DNA of 64,000 bases from Acinetobacter nosocomialis NIPH 2119. Its GTDB lineage: Bacteria > Pseudomonadota > Gammaproteobacteria > Pseudomonadales > Moraxellaceae. A model generated the notes under the pieces. That model worked only from the letters and a program-made list of their open reading frames with translations. It ran no database searches and was not told the DNA's origin. Positions within the stretch are counted from its first letter, which is position 1, and every line of letters begins with the position of its first letter. Of this stretch, positions 47,449 through 56,243 are shown one piece after another. The position numbers and the translations under genes were made by a program. The stretch spans positions 2,580,170-2,644,169 of the forward strand of contig NZ_KB849239.1 in assembly GCF_000368085.1 (NCBI RefSeq), read 5' to 3'.

Positions 47449-48440
47449 GGTTTTAAAAGTTCTAATAGTTTTATAAAAGGTCTGTAAATAAAGAAGGAAA
47501 TTAAACCAATTAAACGTTCAAATAGCTGTAACTGCAAAACCATACAAGTCAGGATAGCCAAAACAAGACTAATCAAAATATTGATCTCGACCGAATATTT
47601 AAAGCTTAACTGATGAGTCAAAACAATAATTATAAAACCATGCAATATATAAACTGGCAGCGTTTTTTGGCCTAAACCAATCCAAGGTTGTTTAAAGCTT
47701 TGAGTGAGTATAAATAAACTCAAAACTCCCATAGCCGATAGCAACATTATTACACTGCGAATCAGCATTCCTTGCCAAACATCCACATGTAACTGTAGAT
47801 AAGATAAACTGCCAAATAACCAGTAATAACTATAATGACTTATAGCCGCTACAGCAGTAATGATGAATAATGTAATAACAGCAAATAACTTTGCATAAGG
47901 CAACTGCGATATATACTGAAAAATGGTTTTACCATAAATCGCCCCAGCCATAAAAAAAGGTAGAAATACGAAAATTCGACCCATCGAATAGCTGTAATTA
48001 TTAATGGGTGAGCATCCAACCAGTAAAGCTAAAACTATTGAAAACAGAAGTGGATATGCCATCTTTTTTAGGAAAAAAGCGAGAACCGTCCAAGCCCCCA
48101 TGCCAAATAAATACCATAACACCCAATAAGGTTTAGCAAACCATGCCAAATGAAATGTACCAGTCCAAAGACTTCCATTATAAAAGGCATCAAGCAATTG
48201 AAATAAAATTTGAAATGGCAAATATAAAGATAGAAAGTAAATTAATTTTTCTAGTATTTTCTCTTCTTTAAAAAACATGCCCGATATAAAAATAAAAGCT
48301 GGCATATGAACAAAGTAAATACTCCCTAAAATCGCTTGATTTAAAGGCTCGTTCCAGCCAATTAACCTTTCAAGGTAATGACCTAATACAACCAGAAAAA
48401 TTAAGATGCCTTTTGTGGCATCGATATGGAGATTTCTCAT
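47430..48440 (-). CDS. Acyltransferase-3 family membrane protein
   Basis: Integral membrane protein of 336 residues with about ten helices. The N-terminus MRNLHIDATKGILIFLVVLGHYLERL has the family's conserved D-x-x-K-G and the His in LGHY. Members O-acetylate sugars of surface polysaccharides or peptidoglycan; the target here is unknown. The gene is AT-rich relative to its neighbours. It is transcribed against uup and divergently from the LysE gene. Confidence 0.85.
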   Translation of the reverse strand: MRNLHIDATKGILIFLVVLGHYLERLIGWNEPLNQAILGSIYFVHMPAFIFISGMFFKEEKILEKLIYFLSLYLPFQILFQLLDAFYNGSLWTGTFHLAWFAKPYWVLWYLFGMGAWTVLAFFLKKMAYPLLFSIVLALLVGCSPINNYSYSMGRIFVFLPFFMAGAIYGKTIFQYISQLPYAKLFAVITLFIITAVAAISHYSYYWLFGSLSYLQLHVDVWQGMLIRSVIMLLSAMGVLSLFILTQSFKQPWIGLGQKTLPVYILHGFIIIVLTHQLSFKYSVEINILISLVLAILTCMVLQLQLFERLIGLISFFIYRPFIKLLELLKPKKGFN

Positions 48441-48580
48441 AAATTTCTATGAAATCAGGATATTCATATCATACTGAATTATTCTTATTTTTTAATTTAA
48501 AAAGACAATGAATAAAGTTTCGCTGTATATAAAATAATTATGATATACCTATCAGTATAATAATATTTAAGGATAATTCC

Positions 48581-49213
48581 GTGCTAGATCTCTCTCAAAT
48601 TTTGGCATTCGGACTCATTTGCTTGGCGATGGTACTCACCCCGGGTCCGAACATGATTTATCTTATCTCTCGCTCCATTAGTCAAGGCAAAATAGCAGGT
48701 TTTATTTCCCTCGGTGGGGTTGCTGTTGGTTTTGTATTTTATATGCTCTGCGCTTCTTTCGGGATCACAGCGCTTGTTGTGGCAGTTCCATATGCCTATG
48801 ACACGATTCGTATTGCCGGTGCCATATATTTACTCTGGCTTGCATGGAAAGCATTACGTCCAAATGCAGCGCCTATTTTCAGTGTAAAAGACTTATCTAT
48901 TGACTCACCATTAAAATTATTTTTAATGGGCTTTTTGACAAATTTACTTAATCCTAAAATTGCAATTATGTATTTGTCTTTATTGCCACAGTTTATACAT
49001 CCACAACAAGGCAGTATTTTAGCGCAGTCCATTCAACTCGGAACCATACAAATTTTTGTAAGTGTTTCAGTAAATGCACTTATTGTATTTTCTGCAGGTA
49101 GTATTGCGCTCTTTCTACAGCAAAAACCGCTTTGGGCAAGCATTCAACGCTGGATTATGGGGACTGTATTAGCCGGACTCGCTGTTCGTATTCTTTTAGA
49201 ACACCGCCGATAA
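48581..49213 (+). CDS. LysE/RhtB-family amino acid exporter
   Basis: Inner-membrane protein of 210 residues with six helices. The N-terminal segment AMVLTPGPNMIYLISRSISQG is the family signature, and FLTNLLNPKIAIMYLSLLPQF the second conserved block. Members export homoserine, threonine or lysine-type amino acids; the substrate is not determined. The start is GTG with AAGGA upstream. Confidence 0.88.
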   Translation: MLDLSQILAFGLICLAMVLTPGPNMIYLISRSISQGKIAGFISLGGVAVGFVFYMLCASFGITALVVAVPYAYDTIRIAGAIYLLWLAWKALRPNAAPIFSVKDLSIDSPLKLFLMGFLTNLLNPKIAIMYLSLLPQFIHPQQGSILAQSIQLGTIQIFVSVSVNALIVFSAGSIALFLQQKPLWASIQRWIMGTVLAGLAVRILLEHRR

Positions 49214-49332
49214 CCCACTTTGTTTTCTTCCCCCTGCTCTAAAACTTCAATTTACTCCTGTGTATTACGACGATAAATTCAGTTCGTGATACACTTTTGC
49301 CAGTTTTAACTTTTTAAATTCTTTATATCGTT

Positions 49333-50268
49333 ATGAGCCAAAAGCAGCCTTATACGCCCGGTGAGTTTCAATGGTCCTTTTTGTTACCTAAATATTGGGG
49401 TGTATGGATTGCGATTACTTTCCTCATGCTTTTGGCTATTTTACCATGGGCGATCCAATGGCGTTTAGCTCATGGATTAGCAAACCTTGCTTGGAAATAT
49501 TTAAAATCTCGTCGCAAAACTACTATTCGTAATTTAGAAGTTTGCTTCCCTGAATGGTCACCTGAAAAAGTACAGCAACAAGCAAAACAAGTTTTTGTAG
49601 ATATGATGCTTGGTATTTTTGAAACCTTAAACGCATGGTATAAGCCTTACTGGTTTAAAAACCGCGTCACAATTGAAGGTTTAGAACACATTACTGATGC
49701 TCAAGCTCAGGGCAAAGGTGTTTTATTACTGGGAACTCATAGTACTTTGCTTGATGCCGGTGGTTATGTATGCGCTCAATATTTTGAACCTGATGTTGTT
49801 TATCGTCCTCAAAATAATCCACTACTCGATATGCTGATTTATCGCTGCCGCGGCACAATCTACAAAGCACAAATTGATCATGATGATATGCGCGGCTTAA
49901 TTCGTCACCTTAAAGATGGTGATGCCATTTGGTATAGTCCCGATCAAGACTTCGGGCTTAAACAAGGCGTTATGGCACCATTTTTTGGAGTGCCAGCTGC
50001 GACAGTAACGGCTCACCGTCGTTTATTAAAAATTTCCAAAGCGGTTGCTGTTCCTTTATATTTTTATCGTCATGGCGATGTACACGACCCTAAATATCAT
50101 ATCTTGATTGAGCCTGCAGTCGACAATATGCCAAGCGAAGATGAAGTCGATGATGCAACCCGCGTGAATAAGATTATTGAGAGTCAGCTTCGCATCGCAC
50201 CAACTCAATATATGTGGTTTCATCGTCGATTTAAGACACGTCCTGAGGGATATGAAGAGATCTATTAA
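49333..50268 (+). CDS. lpxL: Lipid A biosynthesis acyltransferase (LpxL type)
   Basis: Inner-membrane acyltransferase of 311 residues that adds a secondary laurate to lipid A. One N-terminal helix (about 25-45) is followed by the catalytic HxxxxD motif, here GTHSTLLDAG (about 135). The segments WYSPDQDFG and MWFHRRFKTRPEG are typical of LpxL/LpxM. The pattern near the N-terminus (LLPKYWGVW) and the C-terminus is closer to LpxL than LpxM, but the choice is not certain. A structured repeat follows 65 bp downstream. Confidence 0.85.
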   Translation: MSQKQPYTPGEFQWSFLLPKYWGVWIAITFLMLLAILPWAIQWRLAHGLANLAWKYLKSRRKTTIRNLEVCFPEWSPEKVQQQAKQVFVDMMLGIFETLNAWYKPYWFKNRVTIEGLEHITDAQAQGKGVLLLGTHSTLLDAGGYVCAQYFEPDVVYRPQNNPLLDMLIYRCRGTIYKAQIDHDDMRGLIRHLKDGDAIWYSPDQDFGLKQGVMAPFFGVPAATVTAHRRLLKISKAVAVPLYFYRHGDVHDPKYHILIEPAVDNMPSEDEVDDATRVNKIIESQLRIAPTQYMWFHRRFKTRPEGYEEIY

Positions 50269-50332
50269 ATAATCTTTAGTAACGGCCGCACTGTAGTAAT
50301 AAACATCTAAATAAACACCAGCATGTACTATC

Positions 50333-50463
50333 GTGCGAAGGCGACAAGGACGTCGCCCGTTGGACTACCTTGCGCTGATTCCTAAAGCAGTGCTTTGGGA
50401 ATCGCTCAGGATGTGTCGTTAGTCCAACAAATGGTTTTGTTACTTTTGCCAAAACAAAAGTAA
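50333..50463 (+). repeat. Dispersed structured repeat, copy B
   Basis: Same three-stem layout as copy A. GGCGAC/GTCGCC; GTTGGACTA/TAGTCCAAC enclosing a 12-bp hairpin GATTCCTAAAGC/GCTTTGGGAATC; TTACTTTTG/CAAAAGTAA. It shares the string GTGCGAAGGCG with copy A and differs in paired positions in a compensating way. It lies on the plus strand after lpxL and before a glycosyltransferase gene. Confidence 0.75.
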
Positions 50464-50533
50464 GGAGTAAACTCCACCTATTAAATGAATAACCGGTAAA
50501 ACACCGCTTTGCTACAACCTAAAGGCAAAATCA

Positions 50534-51634
50534 ATGAAAGTGATGCAACTTCTCCCAGAACTCAATAGCGGTGGCGTAGAACGCGGCACACTGGAAATTG
50601 CACGTGCACTGGTTGCACAAGGCCACAAATCTTTGGTTGTATCAAATGGCGGACGATTAGTGTCTCAACTTGAAGCCGAGGGCTCTAAACACTTAACACT
50701 ACCGATTCATAAAAAATCTTTATCGAGCTTATGGCAAATCCGCCCTTTACGTCGACTTATTGAAGAGCATCAGCCCGATATTGTTCATGTACGCTCACGT
50801 GTTCCTGCATGGCTTACCCATTTTGCTTTAAAAGGAATACCAGCCCATAAGCGCCCTCACCTCATCAGTACAGTACATGGTTTCTACTCAGTCAATCGCT
50901 ATAGTGCGATCATGACTCAGGCAGAAAAAGTAATTGCCGTTTCTGACAGCGTGGTTAAATACATCACTGACCATTATAAAAACTGTCCACCACAAGATAT
51001 TGTCCGGATTTATCGAGGGATTGATCCAGCTGCTTTCCCGCATAACTACCAACCCTCAGCACAGTGGTTTAATCAAGTTTTTAATGACTTTCCTGAACTC
51101 GAAAATAAATTTTTACTTTGTCTGCCTGGCCGTATTACGCGTTTAAAAGGACATGAAAGCTTAATTGAATTGATGCAACAACTTCAGTCGCAATATCCTC
51201 AACTTCATGCTGTTGTTGTGGGGGGTGCCGATGCTAAAAAACAGGCCTATTTAAGTGAGTTGCAAAGCACCATTCAAAACAAAGGACTTGCAGATAAGAT
51301 CACCTTTGTAGGACATCGCTCAGATATACGTGAATGGCTCGCTTTTAGCGACATTGTGCTCTCTCTATCCAATCAAGCAGAAACATTCGGTAGAACAGCC
51401 TTAGAAGCACTGTCAGTCGGTACGCCAGTGATTGGCTGGAATCGTGGAGGTGTTGCAGAGATTTTATCTCATGTATATCCACAAGGTCTTGTTGAAGCTG
51501 AAAATGAAAAAGCTTTAGTAGAAACAGTAAAGCATCATATTGAACAACCGCAAACAGTCGCACCTGTGACAATGTTCAGTTTAAAAGATATGTGCGACCA
51601 GACGCTTGAGCTATATCAAAGTGTATTGAAATAA
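50534..51634 (+). CDS. GT4-family glycosyltransferase, probably for lipooligosaccharide core
   Basis: Soluble glycosyltransferase of 366 residues with the GT-B fold. The N-terminus MKVMQLLPELNSGGVERGTLE has the donor-site Gly-Gly-Val-Glu pattern, and the C-terminal half carries the E-x7-E motif (QAETFGRTALEALSVGTPV). Relatives add sugars to lipopolysaccharide or lipooligosaccharide core, fitting the location after lpxL. The acceptor is not known. AAAGG precedes the ATG. Confidence 0.83.
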   Translation: MKVMQLLPELNSGGVERGTLEIARALVAQGHKSLVVSNGGRLVSQLEAEGSKHLTLPIHKKSLSSLWQIRPLRRLIEEHQPDIVHVRSRVPAWLTHFALKGIPAHKRPHLISTVHGFYSVNRYSAIMTQAEKVIAVSDSVVKYITDHYKNCPPQDIVRIYRGIDPAAFPHNYQPSAQWFNQVFNDFPELENKFLLCLPGRITRLKGHESLIELMQQLQSQYPQLHAVVVGGADAKKQAYLSELQSTIQNKGLADKITFVGHRSDIREWLAFSDIVLSLSNQAETFGRTALEALSVGTPVIGWNRGGVAEILSHVYPQGLVEAENEKALVETVKHHIEQPQTVAPVTMFSLKDMCDQTLELYQSVLK

Positions 51635-51637
51635 CGT

Positions 51638-51672
51638 AATAAAAAACCCGCGATCATCGCGGGTTTTTTATT
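51638..51672. terminator. Bidirectional terminator after the glycosyltransferase
   Basis: AATAAAAAACCCGCGA and complement with a three-base loop; also serves the converging symporter gene. Confidence 0.92.
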
Positions 51673-51690
51673 AACTAAAAGAAAGCAGTC

Positions 51691-52977
51691 TTATTTAAAT
51701 GTTGCTTCATAAGCAGCAGCTTTTTCATAGTCATATTGTTTTTCCCACTTACTGATAACAAGTACAGCAAGTGCGTTACCAACAACGTTCAACGCAGTAC
51801 GTGCCATATCCATGATACGGTCAACACCAGCAATAAACGCTAAGCCTTCCACAGGAATACCAACACTACCTAATGTCGCTAATAACACAACAAACGATAC
51901 GCCAGGAACACCTGCAATACCTTTCGAAGTAATCATTAATGTTACAACCAAAATAACTTGTTGGCTGATCGACATTTCAATACCGTAAAGCTGTGCAATA
52001 AAGATTGCTGCGATACTTTGATAAAGCGTAGAACCGTCAAGGTTAAAAGAATAACCAGTTGGGATTACAAAACTAGAAATCGCTTTTGGCGCACCATAAG
52101 CTTCCATTTTTTGCATAATACGCGGTAAAACTGTTTCAGAACTCGCAGTTGAATATGCCAAGATTAATTCATCTTTCAAAATCTTAAACAAAGTAAAGAT
52201 GTTGATGCTGAACATTTTTGCAGTTAAACCAAGTACCACTAAAGCAAAGAACAAGATTGCACCGTAAACCAATACAACCAATTTACCTAATGGAATAAGT
52301 GAAGCAAAACCAAAGTTTGCAACAGTTACAGCGATTAAACCAAATACACCCACTGGCGCATATTTCATGATGATGTGTGTCACACGGAACATTGTTTCCG
52401 ATACAGCATGAAATACATTTAATAATGGGTCTTTTGTTGTAGCTGGCAATGAAGATAAGCCAATACCAAAAAGCACAGCAAAGAAAATCACTGGTAACAT
52501 TTCGCCATGTGCCATTGAACTAATAATGTTCGTTGGGATAAGCGATAATATCGTCTGGATAATACCATGAGACTGTGACTGTACTTCTTCAGTTGTATGC
52601 TTATATTGAGAAATATCAGTTTGAACCAGTTGAGACATATCAATGCCTGAACCTGGATGGAAGATATTTGCTGCAACCAAGCCGACCAAAATAGCAATAG
52701 TAGTAATAATTTCGAAATAGAGAATGGTTTTAAAACCAAGACGCCCAAGACTTTTTGTACTGCCAACACCCGCAATACCTAAAATCAATGTAGAGAAAAC
52801 GATTGGAATAACAATCATTTTAATCAGGCTAATAAAGATCTTACCTAACGGCGTAAGAACGTTATTTACAATACTATCTTTGATTTCAGGCTGATTATGT
52901 AAAACAGCCCCGACAACTATCCCTAGGATTAAAGCAATTAAAATTTGCCACGCAAGGCTAAATTTAAAATTCTTCAT
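51691..52977 (-). CDS. gltP: Dicarboxylate/glutamate:cation symporter (DAACS family)
   Basis: Inner-membrane transporter of 428 residues with eight helices and two re-entrant loops. The serine-rich loop (AYSTASSETVLPRIM, about 275) and PTGYSFNLDGSTLYQSIAAIF (about 310) are family signatures. It is more like GltP (glutamate/aspartate) than DctA, but the substrate is inferred. I start at the ATG at 52977, which has AAGG at 8 bp; the longer frame begins six residues earlier. The unusually long upstream region has a structured element. Confidence 0.88.
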   Translation of the reverse strand: MKNFKFSLAWQILIALILGIVVGAVLHNQPEIKDSIVNNVLTPLGKIFISLIKMIVIPIVFSTLILGIAGVGSTKSLGRLGFKTILYFEIITTIAILVGLVAANIFHPGSGIDMSQLVQTDISQYKHTTEEVQSQSHGIIQTILSLIPTNIISSMAHGEMLPVIFFAVLFGIGLSSLPATTKDPLLNVFHAVSETMFRVTHIIMKYAPVGVFGLIAVTVANFGFASLIPLGKLVVLVYGAILFFALVVLGLTAKMFSINIFTLFKILKDELILAYSTASSETVLPRIMQKMEAYGAPKAISSFVIPTGYSFNLDGSTLYQSIAAIFIAQLYGIEMSISQQVILVVTLMITSKGIAGVPGVSFVVLLATLGSVGIPVEGLAFIAGVDRIMDMARTALNVVGNALAVLVISKWEKQYDYEKAAAYEATFK

Positions 52978-53103
52978 AAGACAATCCTTATGCACCGCAA
53001 AGTATCAAATATGAGAGGGAGAAGACCACTATCTTAGAGTGAAACCTCAATATGTACACTAATTTCCAAACAGAAATTTAAATGCACAAGCAAATCACAA
53101 CCC

Positions 53104-53166
53104 GCCGATCCGGCGAAGTAAACAACAATGCCTGTTGACGATCCAACATGTCAACGATCGGCACAT
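53104..53166. promoter_or_regulatory. Nested inverted repeats upstream of gltP
   Basis: GCCGATC near the left end pairs with GATCGGC near the right end; inside, GTTGAC pairs with GTCAAC over ten bases. It lies about 130-190 bp before the gltP start. On the minus strand it contains TTGACA, so it may overlap the gltP promoter and act as an operator, or be a leader RNA structure. Confidence 0.45.
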
Positions 53167-53404
53167 TCTATTGAGATTTGCCAATTAAACAAGTCCAATT
53201 TATGTCTAAATAGACCAAAGCCTATATTTATTCTTCAATAATCTATAAAAACAAAAACTTATCAAAAAAAATTTTTGTATCTATTTTCATCGAAAAAGGC
53301 TCGGATATATAAAAAAACTTATGGACAACTACCTATAATTAAATAGATTTTAAAATTAAGATAACCTTAAAAATATTTCTTTAATTTACAAATAATTAAA
53401 TGGT

Positions 53405-53585
53405 ATTTATATAAAATATCAACCCGAGTTCTGCGTCCTGCAAAACTCGGGTAAATGAGGTTGTGCTTTCAGGGTATATAATTCTTTTTATTGCTTCCGT
53501 TCTAACATCTTATCCGTGATGTCGTTCCATATCAGCTTAGTGCATCCTTACTTGGGATTATCCATTCCCGCTTCCGTGTGCCGAT
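53405..53585 (-). ncRNA. Candidate CsrA/RsmA-titrating small RNA (RsmX/Y/Z-like)
   Basis: Read on the minus strand, the 140 bases from 53575 to 53436 contain eight GGA triplets; six have the form A-N-GGA, the core of the CsrA/RsmA site (ACGGAA, ATGGAT, AAGGAT, ATGGAA, ACGGAT, ACGGAA). One more is in the loop of a strong hairpin, ACCCGAGTT / AACTCGGGT, with GCAGGACGC at its tip (53421-53452), which would form the 3' end. The plus strand of the same stretch has only one GGA. A GacA-type box lies about 65-70 bp before the likely start (TACATT -10 at 53592-53587). The 3' U-tract is weak, so the end is uncertain. Start and end are approximate. Confidence 0.55.
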
Positions 53586-53641
53586 GAATGTAGAATACGG
53601 GTTTTAGCTCCCCCTGCCTATTGGACCTAGACTCAAATCTT

Positions 53642-53659
53642 TGTACGATATTGCTTACA
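53642..53659 (-). promoter_or_regulatory. GacA-box-like upstream activating sequence
   Basis: TGTAAGCAATATCGTACA on the minus strand matches the GacA consensus TGTAAG-N6-CTTACA at 11 of 12 fixed positions. In pseudomonads this element precedes rsmX, rsmY and rsmZ at a similar distance. It lies just after the stop codon of the EEP-family gene. Confidence 0.6.
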
Positions 53660-53667
53660 ACCTGCTT

Positions 53668-54789
53668 TTATATACTTTTCTCTTTATAAGGCTCTGCAAT
53701 TTCATCAGTCACTATCTTTTCTTCTTTTTCAGCTTTAGCAATACCTTCTTGTATAGCAGCTTGAGCTTCTTCTTCATCATCTTGAGTTTCTTCAATTTCT
53801 TCTTGAATCTCTTCAAATATTCGACCTGTTTGTAAAACAACGTAGACAGGAAAATGATCTGAGCCAATATGAGATAAACGCTGCATTTTTACTAAACCAA
53901 AGTCTGTACTATGAAAGATATGATCAAGTGACCAACGCAATAAAGAGTAATCTGCATGAAAAGTATTAATAAAGTGTCGGCCAACTCGCGGATCGAGTAA
54001 TCCACTAATACGTTGAAATAAACGTGTTGTGCGTGACCATGCGACATCATTTAGATCTCCCATCACGATACAACTCTCATCCAGATCTTTAATTTGATCT
54101 CCAACAATTAAAAGCTCTGCATCTCGTAGTGTTGAATCTTTTGCTTCAGTTGGACTAGGCGGTTTAGGATGTAAACAGTAGAGCTGAACAGGCATCCCAG
54201 AACGTAAGATTACAGTGGTATGAATAGAAGGAATTTCATTACTTAAAATGAATTTAACCTCAGTATTTTTAAGCGGTAACCGGCTATATAAATGCATGCC
54301 ATATAAATTATCTAATGGCACAGGCACACGGTAAGGGTACTCCTCTTCAATTTCTTTTAGAGCATTTTCCCATGTCTTGTCACTTTCTAACGTCAACAAT
54401 AAATCAGGTTTTAATGTCCGTACATGCTCAAGTAATAAATGATATTTATCATTGGGTGTAAGCACATTAGAAACAATTAGTGAAATCTGCTTTTTAGGAT
54501 CTACTTGATGTTGCTTTACCTTTTTAACCTGTTTTTTCCAAAACAAGGTATAAGGCAAAACCATTTTAAGTTGATAAGCAATTGCTGCAATGAGTACTGC
54601 AAGCAAAAGCTCACGCCATATGTTCCATTCAGACGGCCAAAACAACATGCCAATTAAAGCAATAAAGCCCACAAACAGAATTTGTAAACGTGGAAAATCA
54701 GCCCCTCTAAACCACCACTCATCACGAGGGATAAGTGACCAGAAAGTCAACCAAATCACCATCACAGACACAACTTCGATATAAATCAT
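53668..54789 (-). CDS. Endonuclease/exonuclease/phosphatase-family membrane protein
   Basis: Protein of 373 residues. Two or three hydrophobic helices (about 1-85) precede an EEP-fold domain with the conserved elements LLTLESDKTWENAL (Glu), CIVMGDLNDVAW (Asn/Asp) and GSDHFPVYVVL (Asp-His), so the metal-phosphoesterase site looks complete. The substrate (nucleic acid, lipid or sugar phosphate) is not evident. An unusual Glu/Gln-rich tail of about 50 residues (from RIFEEIQEEIEE) ends the protein. Confidence 0.8.
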   Translation of the reverse strand: MIYIEVVSVMVIWLTFWSLIPRDEWWFRGADFPRLQILFVGFIALIGMLFWPSEWNIWRELLLAVLIAAIAYQLKMVLPYTLFWKKQVKKVKQHQVDPKKQISLIVSNVLTPNDKYHLLLEHVRTLKPDLLLTLESDKTWENALKEIEEEYPYRVPVPLDNLYGMHLYSRLPLKNTEVKFILSNEIPSIHTTVILRSGMPVQLYCLHPKPPSPTEAKDSTLRDAELLIVGDQIKDLDESCIVMGDLNDVAWSRTTRLFQRISGLLDPRVGRHFINTFHADYSLLRWSLDHIFHSTDFGLVKMQRLSHIGSDHFPVYVVLQTGRIFEEIQEEIEETQDDEEEAQAAIQEGIAKAEKEEKIVTDEIAEPYKEKSI

Positions 54790-54976
54790 TGAAATTACTC
54801 TTTTAAGATGATTTGTTTTTTAATGTTTTTGTCATCTTTATCAATTTTGTATGTAACATAAACAAGATATTCTACTCAATAAAATTGCTGTTTTGATTCT
54901 GTAACGCTTGCAGTTGTGAGCACTTTTGATACACTCAACTCCCCCTAACAATTTTAACGCACCGAGGCAAAATGAC

Positions 54977-56095
54977 ATGAAAGTAGGTCTGGTCGGTTGG
55001 CGCGGGATGGTCGGTTCCGTCCTTATGCAACGTATGGTTGAAGAGAATGATTTTGCTCATATTGAGCCATTCTACTTCTCTACCAGTAATGCAGGTGGTG
55101 AAGCTCCTTCATTTGGTGGTAAGACTGCCCCAGCACTTATGGAAGCTACAGACATTACCAGTCTGAAGCAAATGGATGTCATTATTACCTGCCAAGGTGG
55201 TGACTACACGTCTGAAGTTTTCCCACAGTTAAAAGCAACTGGTTGGGATGGCTACTGGATTGATGCTGCATCTACTTTACGTATGTCTGATGATGCAATC
55301 ATCGTTCTTGATCCAGTTAACCTTAACGTAATTAAAGACGGTTTAGCGAAAGGTACTAAAACTTTCGTTGGTGGTAACTGTACAGTATCACTTATGTTGA
55401 TGGGCGTAGGCGCACTTTTCCAAAATAATTTGGTTGAGTGGATGACTGCTATGACTTATCAAGCAGCATCAGGTGCTGGCGCACAAAACATGCGTGAGTT
55501 GTTAACAGGTATGGGTTATTTGTACAACAATACCAAGACTTTGTTAGATGATCCTAAATCTGCAATTCTTGATATTGACCGTCAAGTTGCTGAGTTACAA
55601 CGTGGTGAAGGCTTCCCTTCTGCGAACTTTGGTGTGCCACTTGCTGGTTCATTGATTCCTTACATTGATAAACAGCTTGAAAGCGGTCAATCTAAAGAAG
55701 AGTGGAAAGGTCAAGTTGAAACCAACAAGATTTTAGGTAACTCTCAAATTGTTCCTATTGATGGTCACTGTGTGCGTATCGGTGCAATGCGTTGCCACTC
55801 TCAAGCATTAACCATCAAACTGAAAAAAGATGTTCCGCTTGATGAGATCGAAGATATGATTCGTAACTCAAACCAGTGGGCTAAAGTTGTACCAAATACA
55901 CGTGAAGCATCAATGACTGATCTTACACCTGTAGCTGTGACTGGTACCTTAACTGTACCTGTAGGCCGTTTACGCAAACTCAATATGGGTAAAGAGTATC
56001 TCGGTGCATTCACAGTAGGCGATCAGCTACTTTGGGGTGCTGCTGAACCTTTACGTCGTATGTTACGTATTTTAGTAGAATACAAAAGTTCATAA
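54977..56095 (+). CDS. asd: Aspartate-semialdehyde dehydrogenase
   Basis: NADPH-dependent enzyme of 372 residues that makes aspartate semialdehyde, the branch point to lysine, diaminopimelate, threonine and methionine. The NADP site is [13 protein letters not shown] at the N-terminus, the catalytic Cys is in [10 protein letters not shown] (about 135), and the His is in [18 protein letters not shown]. The start is the ATG at 54977 with GAGG upstream; a frame from 54926 adds 17 non-conserved residues. It is followed by fimV and, further on, truA, the order also known in Pseudomonas. Confidence 0.96.
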   Translation: MKVGLVGWRGMVGSVLMQRMVEENDFAHIEPFYFSTSNAGGEAPSFGGKTAPALMEATDITSLKQMDVIITCQGGDYTSEVFPQLKATGWDGYWIDAASTLRMSDDAIIVLDPVNLNVIKDGLAKGTKTFVGGNCTVSLMLMGVGALFQNNLVEWMTAMTYQAASGAGAQNMRELLTGMGYLYNNTKTLLDDPKSAILDIDRQVAELQRGEGFPSANFGVPLAGSLIPYIDKQLESGQSKEEWKGQVETNKILGNSQIVPIDGHCVRIGAMRCHSQALTIKLKKDVPLDEIEDMIRNSNQWAKVVPNTREASMTDLTPVAVTGTLTVPVGRLRKLNMGKEYLGAFTVGDQLLWGAAEPLRRMLRILVEYKSS

Positions 56096-56121
56096 TTTGA
56101 CCTGAATTATTCAGTCAAAAT

Positions 56122-56151
56122 AAAAAGCCGATCACATTTGATCGGCTTTTT
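56122..56151 (+). terminator. Terminator after asd
   Basis: AAAAAGCCGATC and GATCGGCTTTTT arms with loop ACATTT. Confidence 0.9.
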
Positions 56152-56243
56152 CGTAACTGGTTTGTGAAAAATTAACAATTTATTTACATTTCATTATTGT
56201 ATAATTTTGAACGACTTTACGACTGATCAGGTCATGGATTGAG

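Larger units (their letters stand above)
52978..53667. other. Long structured intergenic region
   Basis: A 690-bp gap with no protein gene. From left to right it holds the gltP leader, a GC-richer hairpin element (53104-53166), a very AT-rich tract (53200-53410) and a GC-richer segment (53420-53640) that looks like a small RNA gene (listed separately) with a GacA-type box at its right end. On the plus strand TTTACA, 17 bp, TATATA at 53385-53413 also resembles a promoter. Confidence 0.7.

Noticed and set aside
53385..53413. Plus-strand promoter (TTTACA, 17 bp, TATATA) driving the structured region as a plus-strand RNA
   Set aside because: The match is good, but the tract is very AT-rich and such matches are frequent; the GGA motifs and the GacA box fit only the minus strand. 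It remains a possible competitor.
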